Shown here: one piece after another, positions 18,759 to 27,838 of the stretch
Position numbering within the stretch: the first letter of the stretch is position 1
Layout: each line of letters starts with the position of its first letter
The notes under the pieces: model-generated
Database searches by the model: none
Told to the model about the DNA's origin: nothing
What the model saw: the letters and a program-made list of their open reading frames with translations, nothing else
Assembly (NCBI RefSeq): GCF_004331345.1
Contig: NZ_SJJZ01000003.1
Coordinates: 1,302,001-1,366,000, forward strand
Reading direction: 5' to 3'
DNA from: Kribbella soli
GTDB taxonomy: Bacteria; Actinomycetota; Actinomycetes; Propionibacteriales; Kribbellaceae
DNA: 64,000 nucleotides
Translations under genes and position numbers: made by a program

Positions 18759-19573
18759 CCGCCAAGATCTCCGTACAGTCGGTCACCAAGACCTTTGCCC
18801 TCGGCAAGGACATGTTCACCGCGCTGGACCAGGTGTCGCTGGACATCGCCGACAACGAGTTCATCACCGTCGTGGGGCCGTCGGGGTGTGGGAAGAGCAC
18901 GTTGCTGAACATCCTCGCCGGCCTGGAGGAACCGACCTCGGGGCGCGCGCTCGTCGACGGCGTACCGGTGTCAAGACCCGGGCCCGAGCGCGGCGTGATC
19001 TTCCAGCAGTACGCGCTCTTCCCCTGGCTAACCGTGCGCAAGAACGTCGAGTTCGGGCTCAAGACCGCAGGTGCCGGCAAGGCCGAGCGGCGCGAACGGG
19101 CCCAGCATTTCATCGACATGGTCGGGCTCGGCGAATTCGCCGACGCGCTGCCCAAGATGCTGTCCGGCGGTATGCGGCAGCGGTGCGCGATCGCCCGCGC
19201 GTACGCCGTGAACCCGTCGATTCTGCTGATGGACGAGCCGTTCGGGGCCCTGGACGCCCTGACCCGGGTCAAGCTGCAGGAGCAGCTCCTCGACACCTGG
19301 AGCCAGGAGCAGCGCACGGTCATGTTCATCACCCACGACGTCGACGAGGCGGTCTTCCTGGCGAACCGCGTCATCGTGATGGCCGCCCGGCCGGGGCGGA
19401 TCTACGACGTGGTCGACGTCGACCTGCCGTACCCCCGGTCGGAGGACTTCCGCCTCAGCCCCGAGTTCGCGGCGCTGCGCAACCGGGTCTGGCACTCCGT
19501 GTACCACCAGGACGGCCGCACCGCGGCCGGCTCCGGAACCTCCCTGCCGTCCCCCGCGACGGCTCGATCCTAA
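18755..19573 (+). CDS. ABC ATP-binding protein, SsuB/TauB-like
   Basis: A 272-residue ATPase with Walker A GPSGCGKST, signature LSGGMRQR, Walker B ILLMDEPFGALD and switch His in FITHDVDEA. The pattern is that of sulfonate/nitrate importers. It starts inside the permease stop (ATGA overlap) and is followed 9 bp later by the lipoprotein gene. Confidence 0.9.
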   Translation: MTAKISVQSVTKTFALGKDMFTALDQVSLDIADNEFITVVGPSGCGKSTLLNILAGLEEPTSGRALVDGVPVSRPGPERGVIFQQYALFPWLTVRKNVEFGLKTAGAGKAERRERAQHFIDMVGLGEFADALPKMLSGGMRQRCAIARAYAVNPSILLMDEPFGALDALTRVKLQEQLLDTWSQEQRTVMFITHDVDEAVFLANRVIVMAARPGRIYDVVDVDLPYPRSEDFRLSPEFAALRNRVWHSVYHQDGRTAAGSGTSLPSPATARS

Positions 19574-19582
19574 GGACGTCTC

Positions 19583-20587
19583 ATGTCACTCCCACGCAAG
19601 CTGACGGCCCTGGCCGCCGGCACCGCCGCCCTGGCGCTCGCCCTGTCCGGCTGCGGAGGCGGCTCGGACGACGGCGCGAGCGGCGACCTCCAGGAGGTCA
19701 ACTTCGGCTACATCGCGGACTACAACGGCACCAGCCTGCTCGCGATCGCGAACGACCAGAAGCTGTGGAAGAAGCACGGTCTGAAGGCGAATACGAAGGT
19801 GTTCACGAACGGCCCGCTGCAGATCCAGGCCCTCGGAACCGGCGACCTCGACTTCGGCTACATCGGCCCGGGTGCGTTCTGGCTGCCGGCGTCCGGGCAG
19901 GCGAAGATCGTCGCGATCAACACCCTCGGCAACGCCGACCGGGTGATCGCACGCTCCGGTACCACCTCGATCGACCAGCTCCGCGGCAAGACCGTCGGCG
20001 TACCGGAAGGCACGTCGGGAGACATGATCCTCACGCTCGCGTTGCAGAAGGCCGGTATGACGAAGAAGGACGTCAAGGTCGTCAACATGGACGCCTCGAC
20101 GATCGTGTCGGCGTTCGCGTCCAAGAAGATCGATGCGGCAGGCTTCTGGTACCCCGCCATCGGAACCATCAAGAAGCAGGTCCCGGATCTGACGGAGCTC
20201 GCCAAGAACTCCGACTTCGAGTCCCAGGTCTCGTTCCCGACCGCGTTCGTGGCCGGCAACGACGTCGTGTCCGGCCAGCAGGACAAGACCGAGAAGACGA
20301 TCGCCGTACTGCGGGACGCGATGGCCTACCGCTCCGCCAACATGGACAAGTCGATCGAACTCACCGCGAAGATGCTCAGCGTGCCGGTCGACCAGGTCAA
20401 GGCCGACGCGGGCAACGTCAAGGTGCTGTCGGTCGACGAACTGGACGCGAAGACCAAGGACGGCACGATCGGCAAGTGGCTCAACGGGATGGCCGACTAC
20501 TTCGTGCAGGCCGGCAAGCTGAAGTCGAAGGCCGATCCCAAGACCTACTACACCGGCGACCTGTTCACCACGGCGGCGGCCAAGTGA
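19583..20587 (+). CDS. Substrate-binding lipoprotein of the ABC importer
   Basis: A 334-residue secreted lipoprotein with lipobox Leu-Ser-Gly-Cys (Cys24) followed by a Gly/Ser/Asp linker. The NMT1/TauA-like periplasmic-binding fold begins at VNFGYIADYNGTSLL. The protein captures the substrate outside the membrane. Its stop overlaps the sulfatase start by 4 bp (GTGA), so importer and enzyme are coupled. Confidence 0.85.
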   Translation: MSLPRKLTALAAGTAALALALSGCGGGSDDGASGDLQEVNFGYIADYNGTSLLAIANDQKLWKKHGLKANTKVFTNGPLQIQALGTGDLDFGYIGPGAFWLPASGQAKIVAINTLGNADRVIARSGTTSIDQLRGKTVGVPEGTSGDMILTLALQKAGMTKKDVKVVNMDASTIVSAFASKKIDAAGFWYPAIGTIKKQVPDLTELAKNSDFESQVSFPTAFVAGNDVVSGQQDKTEKTIAVLRDAMAYRSANMDKSIELTAKMLSVPVDQVKADAGNVKVLSVDELDAKTKDGTIGKWLNGMADYFVQAGKLKSKADPKTYYTGDLFTTAAAK

Positions 20588-22080
20588 GCGAGCCGAAGAG
20601 CATCCTCTTCCTGATGACCGACCAGCACCGGGCCGACACCCTCGGTGCCTACGGCAACCGGTTGGGGACGACCCCGAACCTCGACGAGCTGGCCCGCACC
20701 GGGACCCGGTTCGACCGCTGGTACACGCCCACGGCGATCTGTACGCCGGCCCGCGCCAGCCTGCTCACCGGCCAGGCGCCGTTCAGGCACAAACTGCTGG
20801 CGAACTACGAGCGGAACGTCGGGTACCTCGAGGACCTGGCCGACGGGCAGTTCGCGTTCTCGCAGGCGCTGCGCGAGAAGGGTTACAACTGCGGACTGAT
20901 CGGCAAGTGGCATGTCGGCACCAACAAGTCGGCCGGCGACTTCGGGTTCGACGGCCCCGATCTGCCGGGCTGGCACAACCCGGTGGATCATCCCGATTAC
21001 CTGGCCTACCTCGAGGAGCGGGGCCTGCCGCCGTACGAGATCTCGGACCGGATCCGCGGGACACTGCCCAACGGCGGGCCCGGCAACCTGCTCGCCGCCC
21101 GGCTGCACCAGCCGGTGGAGGCGACCTTCGAGCACTACCTCGCCACCCGCGCGATCGAGATGCTCGAGCGGTACGCCGCGGACGTCCGTGAGCGGGAGCA
21201 GCCGTTCTTCCTCGCGCTGCACTTCTTCGGGCCGCACCTGCCGTACATCCTGCCGGACGAGTACTTCGACCTGATCGATCCCGCGGACGTCGAGCTGCCG
21301 CGATCGGTGGCGGAGACGTTCCAGGGCAAGCCGATGGTGCAGAAGAACTACAGCGCGCACTGGACGTTCGACACCATGCCGATCGAGACCACACGCAAAC
21401 TCATCGCGGTCTACCAGGGGTACGTCGCCCTGATCGACCTCCAGCTCGGCCGGGTACTGGACGCGATGCGCCGGCTCGGGCTCGCCGACGACACCTCGGT
21501 CTTCTTCACCTGCGACCACGGGGAGTTCACCGGCTCGCACCGGCTGCACGACAAGGGGCCGGCGATGTACGAGGACATCTACCGCACTCCCGGTCTGATC
21601 CGCGTGCCGGGGCAGCCGGAGGGCGTCGTACGGAACGAATTCGTCAGCCTGCTCGACTGCACCGCCACGATCCTCGAACTGGCCGGAGCCGACCCCAAGG
21701 CCGCCGTCGACTCGCGGAGTCTGCTGCCGCTGGTGAGTAACGAGCAGACCGAGTGGGACGACGACATCGTGTGCGAGTTCCACGGGCATCACTTCCCTTA
21801 CCCACAACGGATGCTGCGCACTGACAGGTACAAGCTCGTGGTGAATCCGGACTCGGTGAACGAGCTCTACGACCTGGAGCTCGATCCGGACGAACTGCTC
21901 AACGTGTACGAGCACCCGGAGCAGGCCTGCGTACGGTCGCAGATGATGCGGCGGCTGTACGCCGTACTGCGGGAGCGGGGCGACAACTTCTACCACTGGA
22001 TGACGTCCATGTACGACGTGGGCGACGTCGGCTACGACCCGACCATGAGCGGCCTCGACGAAACGACGTACCAGAAGTAG
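20584..22080 (+). CDS. Type I sulfatase
   Basis: A 498-residue protein of the alkaline phosphatase-like sulfatase family. The N-terminal LFLMTDQHRADTLG binds the metal. The signature Cys53-Thr-Pro-Ala-Arg-Ala-Ser-Leu-Leu-Thr-Gly marks a cysteine that must be oxidised to formylglycine. DHGEFTGSH supplies further ligands. No signal peptide is present, so it acts in the cytoplasm on imported sulfate esters, consistent with the ABC genes. No formylglycine-generating enzyme is encoded in the window. GTG at 20584 is chosen from the GTGA overlap. Confidence 0.9.
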   Translation: MSEPKSILFLMTDQHRADTLGAYGNRLGTTPNLDELARTGTRFDRWYTPTAICTPARASLLTGQAPFRHKLLANYERNVGYLEDLADGQFAFSQALREKGYNCGLIGKWHVGTNKSAGDFGFDGPDLPGWHNPVDHPDYLAYLEERGLPPYEISDRIRGTLPNGGPGNLLAARLHQPVEATFEHYLATRAIEMLERYAADVREREQPFFLALHFFGPHLPYILPDEYFDLIDPADVELPRSVAETFQGKPMVQKNYSAHWTFDTMPIETTRKLIAVYQGYVALIDLQLGRVLDAMRRLGLADDTSVFFTCDHGEFTGSHRLHDKGPAMYEDIYRTPGLIRVPGQPEGVVRNEFVSLLDCTATILELAGADPKAAVDSRSLLPLVSNEQTEWDDDIVCEFHGHHFPYPQRMLRTDRYKLVVNPDSVNELYDLELDPDELLNVYEHPEQACVRSQMMRRLYAVLRERGDNFYHWMTSMYDVGDVGYDPTMSGLDETTYQK

Positions 22081-22087
22081 TAGCTCG

Positions 22088-23401
22088 TCAGCGGCGGCCC
22101 ACGTACAGGCGGTTGCTCTTCGGGCCCGTCCACTCCATCCGGACGACTCCGGGCACTGCGGCGTCCGCGATGCGAGTGGGGTCCGCCCAGTAGCCGAACG
22201 CGGGGTTCCGGAAGAAGGTCGCCCACAGGTGGCCGGCGGCGTCGACGAAGATGTTGTTGTGGCCGGCACCGACACCCGCGGTCCAGCGGTTCGAGTACGG
22301 GCCCTCGAAATGGTCGGAGACCGCCATGATCAGGTCGTACTGGTACTGGACGCGGCCTGGTGCGGGCGGGTCGTACGCGTTGCGTGCGCTGCCGTCCGGG
22401 TTCGTCGAGGCGCGGTCCCAGGCGGCGTGCATGAGGTAGTACTTTCCGCCGTACTTCAGCACGTACGCACCCTCGAGGTAGGGCTCGGGCGAGTACGGGC
22501 TCTGCTGGAACGTCGGCAGGTCGGTCGTGGGGACGATGCCCTCCATATCGTCGCGGAACCGCGCATAGAGGTTGTTGTGCAGGACGAGCCACGCGTCGTC
22601 GCCCTCGGAGTACAGGCCGCCGTCGATGTGGTGGTAGGCGCCGGGCAGGACGAAGCTGGGGCCGCCGATGAATGATTCGCCGAACGGTTTGGCGAGGTTG
22701 CCCTGGGCAACTCGGTACGGGCCCTCGACTCCGCCCTCGCTGATCAGCAGGAACGATCCGACCTTGCGGGAGTGGTCGCCCATGCAGGCGACGATGTACC
22801 AGGTACCGCGGAAGTAGTGCAGTTCGGGAGCCCAGGCGTTTCCACGTTTGCCGAACTGGTCGTCGTACCAGTACTCCTGCCACGGAGCGACGACGGTACG
22901 GCCCGGTGCGTTCTCGCCGACGAACTCGGGTGACCAGACCTTGCCCAACTCCGCGTCGGGCCGGATCCCCCTCGTGTCGGCGAGCCGCCACGGGCCGTGC
23001 AGCGACGGTGCGGTCCAGACGAAGATGCCGTCGTTCCACGGGCCGGCCGCGGGGCGCCCCGGTACCCGCGTCGTACCTGTTGCGACGTACAGCGGGCGGC
23101 CGTCGACCGTGAAGCAGTTGACATATGTGTCCCGCATCCACACCCGCCCGAGCTCCTCGTCACGAGGCCGTAGCTCGAGTGGCAGCACGAAGGAGTTGTC
23201 GTCCCGCGGCCACAGGTCGAGCCGGGTGTCAGCCGCGCCGTACGGCTCCAGCTCGGGCCAGGCCGCCGGGTACCGCCGCTGCAGCGGGCTCACCTCTGTG
23301 GAAGTGCTTCCGTACGCCGTTCCGCCGGGTAATGCCGCGGCGCCGACGGCCCCAGCCAGCCCGCCCAGAACTGTCCTCCTGTTGACGTGAGCTCTCTCCA
23401 T
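22088..23401 (-). CDS. Tat-secreted GH43-like glycoside hydrolase
   Basis: A 437-residue protein with a Tat signal (NRRTVLGGLAGAVGAAALPGG region, residues about 7-30). The five-bladed propeller type of family 43 is suggested by KVWSPEF, APELHYFRGTWYIV and GPYSNRW. Family 43 members cleave arabinan, xylan or galactan. ATG at 23401 has AAGGAGGA seven bases upstream. It is convergent with the sulfatase gene, with 7 bp between the stops. It may act upstream of the same polysaccharide pathway, but that is speculative. Confidence 0.75.
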   Translation of the reverse strand: MERAHVNRRTVLGGLAGAVGAAALPGGTAYGSTSTEVSPLQRRYPAAWPELEPYGAADTRLDLWPRDDNSFVLPLELRPRDEELGRVWMRDTYVNCFTVDGRPLYVATGTTRVPGRPAAGPWNDGIFVWTAPSLHGPWRLADTRGIRPDAELGKVWSPEFVGENAPGRTVVAPWQEYWYDDQFGKRGNAWAPELHYFRGTWYIVACMGDHSRKVGSFLLISEGGVEGPYRVAQGNLAKPFGESFIGGPSFVLPGAYHHIDGGLYSEGDDAWLVLHNNLYARFRDDMEGIVPTTDLPTFQQSPYSPEPYLEGAYVLKYGGKYYLMHAAWDRASTNPDGSARNAYDPPAPGRVQYQYDLIMAVSDHFEGPYSNRWTAGVGAGHNNIFVDAAGHLWATFFRNPAFGYWADPTRIADAAVPGVVRMEWTGPKSNRLYVGRR

Positions 23402-23587
23402 CTGCGCATCCTCCTTGAGCGAGCAGGACACCGTGCCCCACCCGGAGCACACGCTAATCAGACTCATTTCGACGGTGAACAAGCGGCAAAAACAGATTCT
23501 CGGTGTGGTGATGTCAAGACGGGGCGGTTGGCGTCGACCTTCCCGTAAGGGCGCCGGAAGGCGGCGCCGAAACGAAGGAGCATTCCG

Positions 23588-24235
23588 ATGTCCGAAGTCC
23601 GTGTTCACAACCTCGCGATCTCGCTCGACGGCTTCGCCACCGGGGACGGTCAGTCCCTGGAGGCCCCGTTCGGGCACGCCGGCGAGCGGCTGCACGAGTG
23701 GTTGGTCGGCACCCGGTTCTTCCACGCGGCGGACGGCCTGCCCGGTGGCACCCTCGGCGCCGACAACGCGTTCGCCGAGCGGCACGAGCCCGGGATCGGC
23801 GTCGAGATCATGGGCGCCGGGAAGTTCGGCCCGCCCGGATGGCAGGACGACCCGGAGTGGAAGGGCTGGTGGGGCCCGAACCCGGTGTTCCACCAGCCGG
23901 TGTTCGTACTCACGCACCGCCCGCGCGCGTCGATCGAGATGGAGGGCGGCACGACGTACCACTTCGTCGACGCCACTCCGAGCGAGGTCATCGAGCAGGC
24001 CCGCGCCGCGGCGAACGGTGGCGACATCCGGGTCGGTGGCGGGCCGACCGTCGTACGGGAGTTCCTCGCCGAAGGCCTGATCGACTACGCGCACATCGCC
24101 CAGGTCCCGATCCTGCTCGGCCGCGGCGTCCGGCTGTGGGACGGACTGGAGGCGCTCGAGGACACCTACGACATCGAGGCGGTCACGAGCCCGAGCGGCA
24201 TCACCCACCTGACCCTCACGGCCAAGGCCCGCTGA
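23588..24235 (+). CDS. Dihydrofolate reductase/RibD C-terminal domain protein
   Basis: A 215-residue protein of the RibD C-terminal (DHFR-like) family. It begins with the NLAISLDGFATGDG strand and has the GGGPTVVREFLAEGLID nucleotide-binding segment. Such small reductases bind NADPH; physiological substrates are mostly unknown. ATG has GAAGGAG upstream. It is convergent with the vanS-like kinase gene, with 2 bp between stops. Confidence 0.8.
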   Translation: MSEVRVHNLAISLDGFATGDGQSLEAPFGHAGERLHEWLVGTRFFHAADGLPGGTLGADNAFAERHEPGIGVEIMGAGKFGPPGWQDDPEWKGWWGPNPVFHQPVFVLTHRPRASIEMEGGTTYHFVDATPSEVIEQARAAANGGDIRVGGGPTVVREFLAEGLIDYAHIAQVPILLGRGVRLWDGLEALEDTYDIEAVTSPSGITHLTLTAKAR

Positions 24236-24237
24236 GA

Positions 24238-25362
24238 TCAGCTTTCCGGCCCCGCGGCGCCTCGGGCTCGTCGCGTCCGGCTCTTGTCGACTTTCCGCAG
24301 GGGCAGTTCGACGCTGACGCGCAACCCGCCGCCGTCGCGGGGCGTGAGGGTGAGGGTTCCGTTGTGGGCCTGGGCGATGCTGTTGACGATGGCCAGGCCG
24401 AGGCCGACACCAGCGTGGTCGGAGCGGGTCCGCTCGGCACCCCGCTGAAACGGCTCGACCAGCGTGGAAACCATGTGTGCGGTGAGCTTCTGGCCGGTGT
24501 TCTCGACGGCGAGCCGCACGGTCCGGGGGCCGACGCCGGTCGTGACCCAGATGCTGCCCTGGTCCGGCAGATTGTGGACGATCGCGTTGTGCACGAGGTT
24601 CGTCGTCAGCTGCAGGAGCAGCGAGTTCGAACCCATGGTGGGGGCCACCTCCCCCGAGGTCTCGATGGTGAGGCCGCGCTTCTCAGCGAGTGGGAGAAGT
24701 GTTTCGGTGGCCTCCTCCGCCAGGAGCGACAGGTCGACAGGTTCCCGGATGAAGGTCCGCTGGTTGGCGCGGCTGAGCAGGAGCAGCGCCTCGGTGAGGT
24801 CGATCGCCCGGGTGTTGACCAAGTGGAGGCGCTCGACGAGTTCGCCGGTGTCGCGGTTCAGGTCCTTGCGGGCCACGTCGAGCAGCGTCTGCGTGATCGC
24901 CAGCGGAGTGCGCAGTTCGTGGGAGGCGTTCGCCGCGAACCGCTGCTGTTCGGCGTCGTGCGCCTCGATGCGGGCGAGCATGACGTCGAAGGCGTCGGCG
25001 AGCTCGCGAAACTCGTCGGTGCGGCCTTCCAAGTGGATCCGGTGCGACAGCGAGCCGTTCGCGGCCAGGCGGGTCGCATTGGTGATGCGAGTCAGCGGCG
25101 CGAGCATGCTGCCGGCCAGAATCCAGCCTCCGGCGAGGCCGAAGACCAGCAGGAACGCCAACATCATGGTCACCTTCGGGATGAAGGCACGCATCAGGTC
25201 GGAGCGATCCGGTGTGCGCATCGGGCCCATGGTCACGTCGGGTACGTAACGCAGCAGGAACACCCACACGACCGCGAGCAGCAGAGCACCCGCCACCATG
25301 ATGAAGCCCGCATAACTGAGGGTCAGCTTGAGCCGAACGCTCAGACCGGGCTCTCTATTCAC
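24238..25362 (-). CDS. vanS: VanS-like sensor histidine kinase
   Basis: A 374-residue membrane kinase with TM1 at about 12-38 and TM2 at 62-84, so the extracellular loop is short, as in actinobacterial VanS. HAMP follows, then the phospho-acceptor SHELRTP with His148, and the ATPase boxes (VHNAIVHNL, GVGLGLAIV). It would sense vancomycin-type antibiotics or their effect and phosphorylate VanR. It overlaps vanR by 8 bp. The assignment rests on its place next to a complete van gene set. Confidence 0.85.
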   Translation of the reverse strand: MNREPGLSVRLKLTLSYAGFIMVAGALLLAVVWVFLLRYVPDVTMGPMRTPDRSDLMRAFIPKVTMMLAFLLVFGLAGGWILAGSMLAPLTRITNATRLAANGSLSHRIHLEGRTDEFRELADAFDVMLARIEAHDAEQQRFAANASHELRTPLAITQTLLDVARKDLNRDTGELVERLHLVNTRAIDLTEALLLLSRANQRTFIREPVDLSLLAEEATETLLPLAEKRGLTIETSGEVAPTMGSNSLLLQLTTNLVHNAIVHNLPDQGSIWVTTGVGPRTVRLAVENTGQKLTAHMVSTLVEPFQRGAERTRSDHAGVGLGLAIVNSIAQAHNGTLTLTPRDGGGLRVSVELPLRKVDKSRTRRARGAAGPES

Positions 25363-26032
25363 GGCGCTCAGCTCCGGTGTCGATGCGGTAGCCGGCGCCG
25401 GCGACCGTGGCGATCAGCCAGGGCTCGCCGAGGCGTTTACGCAGGGCCGAGACAGTGATCCGTACGGCGTTCGTGAACGGGTCGGCGTTCTCGTCCCAGG
25501 CCCGCGCGAGGAGATCCTCGGCGCTGACGACCCCACCTTCGGCAGCGACCAGGACCTCGAGGACGGCGAACTGCTTCCGGGTGAGCGCGACGTACCGGCC
25601 GTCGCGGTAGACCTCGCGGCGGAACGGGTCCAGCCGCAGTCCCGCGATCTCCCACACCGGCGGTCTGTTGTGGGCGCGGCGGCGGTCGAGCGCCCGGAGC
25701 CGGAGGACCAGCTCCTGCAGTTCGAACGGCTTCGTGAGGTAGTCGTCGGCGCCGAGCTCGAACCCCGACGCCTTGTCGTCCATCCGGTCGGCCGCGGTCA
25801 GCATCAGGATCGGCATACCGCTGCCGGAGGCAACGATCCGCTTCGCGATCTCGTCACCGGACGGGCCGGGGATGTCGCGGTCGAGGACGGCGATGTCGTA
25901 GCTGTTGATGCTCAGCAGTTCCAGCGCGGTGTCGCCGTCACCGGCCACGTCGGCGGCGATCGCTTCCAGGCGCAGGCCGGCCCGGATGGCGTCGGCCATC
26001 TCTGGTTCGTCCTCGACGATCAGTACCCGCAC
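25355..26032 (-). CDS. vanR: VanR-like response regulator
   Basis: A 225-residue OmpR-family regulator. The receiver domain has acidic EDE near the start, phospho-acceptor Asp51 in VLDRDIPGPSGDE, Thr79 and Lys101, and is followed by a winged-helix domain ending TVAGAGYRI. VLDRDIPG closely resembles known VanR proteins. GTG at 26032 is the only fitting start. It is divergent from vanY with a dyad between them that is repeated before vanH. Confidence 0.88.
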   Translation of the reverse strand: MRVLIVEDEPEMADAIRAGLRLEAIAADVAGDGDTALELLSINSYDIAVLDRDIPGPSGDEIAKRIVASGSGMPILMLTAADRMDDKASGFELGADDYLTKPFELQELVLRLRALDRRRAHNRPPVWEIAGLRLDPFRREVYRDGRYVALTRKQFAVLEVLVAAEGGVVSAEDLLARAWDENADPFTNAVRITVSALRKRLGEPWLIATVAGAGYRIDTGAERRE

Positions 26033-26064
26033 AGTCTCGATGGTACGAGGCGGCACATATCGCC

Positions 26065-26088
26065 CGCGTATCCAAAACCGGATACGCG
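26065..26088. promoter_or_regulatory. VanR box 1, between vanR and vanY
   Basis: CGCGTATCC and GGATACGCG form a perfect 9-bp inverted repeat with a six-base spacer (AAAACC). The core TATCnAAAACCGnATACG and the following GACAACACC recur before vanH at 28366. The site lies about 31 bp before the vanY ATG and 33 bp from the vanR GTG. It is probably the phospho-VanR binding site for both promoters. Confidence 0.65.
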
Positions 26089-26119
26089 CTGACAACACCT
26101 GCCTGTTTTGACTGGACCC

Positions 26120-26710
26120 ATGTCCGTCAGCGCACCGGCAGCAGGCCGCCGTACGAAGATGACCATCCGTGCGACGCTCCTGGTCGCCAACGTGGCGATC
26201 ATCGGCGTGTTCATCCACCAGTCGCTCGCCTTTCCGTCCTTTCCGGCCGGATCCACGCTCGGTGAGACGGACGGCGCCGTACCTGACGGTGTCACGGTCT
26301 TCGACGACGTCCCCGCGGTCACCAACCTCGATCCGGCGCTGCTCGTTGCCCTGCGCAAGGCCGCGACGGACGCCGCGGATGACGGGGTCAAGTTCTTCGT
26401 CAACAGCGGCTGGCGTACGCCGGCGTACCAGCAGCACCTGCTCCAGGAGGCGGTCTCGAAGTACGGCTCGGAGCGGGAAGCTGCCCGCTGGGTCGCCACT
26501 CCTACGACGTCGCCGCACGTGTCGGGGCAGGCAATCGACATCGGGCGCTCCGACGCCACGGCGTGGCTGTCCGAGCATGGTTTCAGGTATGGGTTGTGCC
26601 AGATCTACGACAACGAGCCGTGGCATTACGAGCTGCGCCCGGAGGCCGTCACGCGCGGCTGCCCGCCCAGGTACGCCGACCCGACGCACGATCCGAGGAT
26701 GCAGGGGTGA
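26120..26710 (+). CDS. vanY: VanY-like D-Ala-D-Ala carboxypeptidase
   Basis: A 196-residue M15 peptidase. A basic N-terminus and one membrane segment (about 17-35) anchor it with the enzyme outside. The zinc motifs are SPHVSGQAIDIG (His and Asp) and EPWHYEL (Glu, His). VanY removes the terminal D-Ala from remaining pentapeptide precursors and so supports glycopeptide resistance. It shares GTGA with vanK. ATG at 26120 is preferred to the TTG at 26108. Confidence 0.88.
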   Translation: MSVSAPAAGRRTKMTIRATLLVANVAIIGVFIHQSLAFPSFPAGSTLGETDGAVPDGVTVFDDVPAVTNLDPALLVALRKAATDAADDGVKFFVNSGWRTPAYQQHLLQEAVSKYGSEREAARWVATPTTSPHVSGQAIDIGRSDATAWLSEHGFRYGLCQIYDNEPWHYELRPEAVTRGCPPRYADPTHDPRMQG

Positions 26711-27837
26711 CGCTGACTGTCGCGCCGATCGGCTCGGTCGAGCATCTGGAGTTCGTGCAGGCCCAACGGTCGGTCAGCTTCCTGCAGACCCCGGCGTGGG
26801 GACGCGTGAAGACCGAGTGGCGGAGCGAGTCTCTCGGCTGGTACGACGGGCGGCGGCTCGTCGGCGCCGGGCTCGTCCTGCACCGGCCGGTACCGCGCCT
26901 CGAGCGCCATACGCTGGCCTATCTGCCCGAGGGTCCGTCCATCGACTGGACCGGCGATCTCAGCAGGTGGCTTGACCCGTTGGCGGCGTACCTGAAGGCG
27001 CAGGGCGCGTTCGCGATCCGGCTCGTGCCGCCGCTGCGCACTCATGTATGGACCGCTGCTCAGGTCAAGGCCGGTATCGCGGACCCGGGCGTCGAGCGGC
27101 TCATGGACGTGCCTGGCGGGCGCGTCGATCCGATCGGTGCGCAGGTGGCTGGTTGGCTGCGCGACGTGGGTTGGCTGCCGCAGAGCCCGGAGGACGGGTT
27201 CGGGGCCGGGCAGCCGCAGTTCAAGTACGAGGTTCCGCTGGCGGGGCGGAGCGAGGACGACGTACTCGGGGGGATGAATCAGCTCTGGCGCCGAAACATC
27301 AAGAAAGCGGCTAAGGCAGGCGTCGAGGTCACGGTTGGCTCAGATTTGAAGGCGTTCCACGACTTGTATGTGCATACCGCCGAGCGCGATCACTTCGTGC
27401 CGCGGCCGCTGCGGTACTTCGAGACCATGTTCGCCGCGATGAGCGCGGAGGATCCCGAGCGGATCAGGCTCTACCTGGCCCACCACCAGGGCGATCTGGT
27501 CGCCTCCACCATTCTCGTCCGGGTCGGGGCCTACGCGTGGTACTCGTACGGCGCCTCCGCCACGGAGAAGCGGGAGGTGCGCGGCTCGAACGCCTGCCAG
27601 TGGGCGATGATCCGCGACGCGCTCGCGGCCGGCTGCGACGTCTACGACCTCCGCGGTATCACCCCGACCCTCGACGTCGACGACCCGCACGTCGGACTGA
27701 TCCAGTTCAAGGTCGGCACCGGCGGTCAGGCGGTACGGTACGTCGGCGAGTGGGATCTGCCCCTGCGGCCGGTGATGTATCGAGCCTTCGACCTCTACAT
27801 GAGGCGGCGCGAGTACCTGAGAGGCAAGCGAAGATAG
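26707..27837 (+). CDS. vanK: VanK-like Fem-family peptidyltransferase
   Basis: A 376-residue FemX/FemAB protein made of two GNAT-like halves, with the QFKYEV and LWRRNIKKAAKAGVEV segments and a YSYGAS stretch near the end. In Streptomyces coelicolor VanK adds the Gly branch to precursors that end in D-Ala-D-Lac, which housekeeping FemX cannot do. Its position between vanY and vanHAX supports that role. GTG start overlaps the vanY stop. Confidence 0.82.
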   Translation: MTLTVAPIGSVEHLEFVQAQRSVSFLQTPAWGRVKTEWRSESLGWYDGRRLVGAGLVLHRPVPRLERHTLAYLPEGPSIDWTGDLSRWLDPLAAYLKAQGAFAIRLVPPLRTHVWTAAQVKAGIADPGVERLMDVPGGRVDPIGAQVAGWLRDVGWLPQSPEDGFGAGQPQFKYEVPLAGRSEDDVLGGMNQLWRRNIKKAAKAGVEVTVGSDLKAFHDLYVHTAERDHFVPRPLRYFETMFAAMSAEDPERIRLYLAHHQGDLVASTILVRVGAYAWYSYGASATEKREVRGSNACQWAMIRDALAAGCDVYDLRGITPTLDVDDPHVGLIQFKVGTGGQAVRYVGEWDLPLRPVMYRAFDLYMRRREYLRGKRR

Positions 27838-27838
27838 C

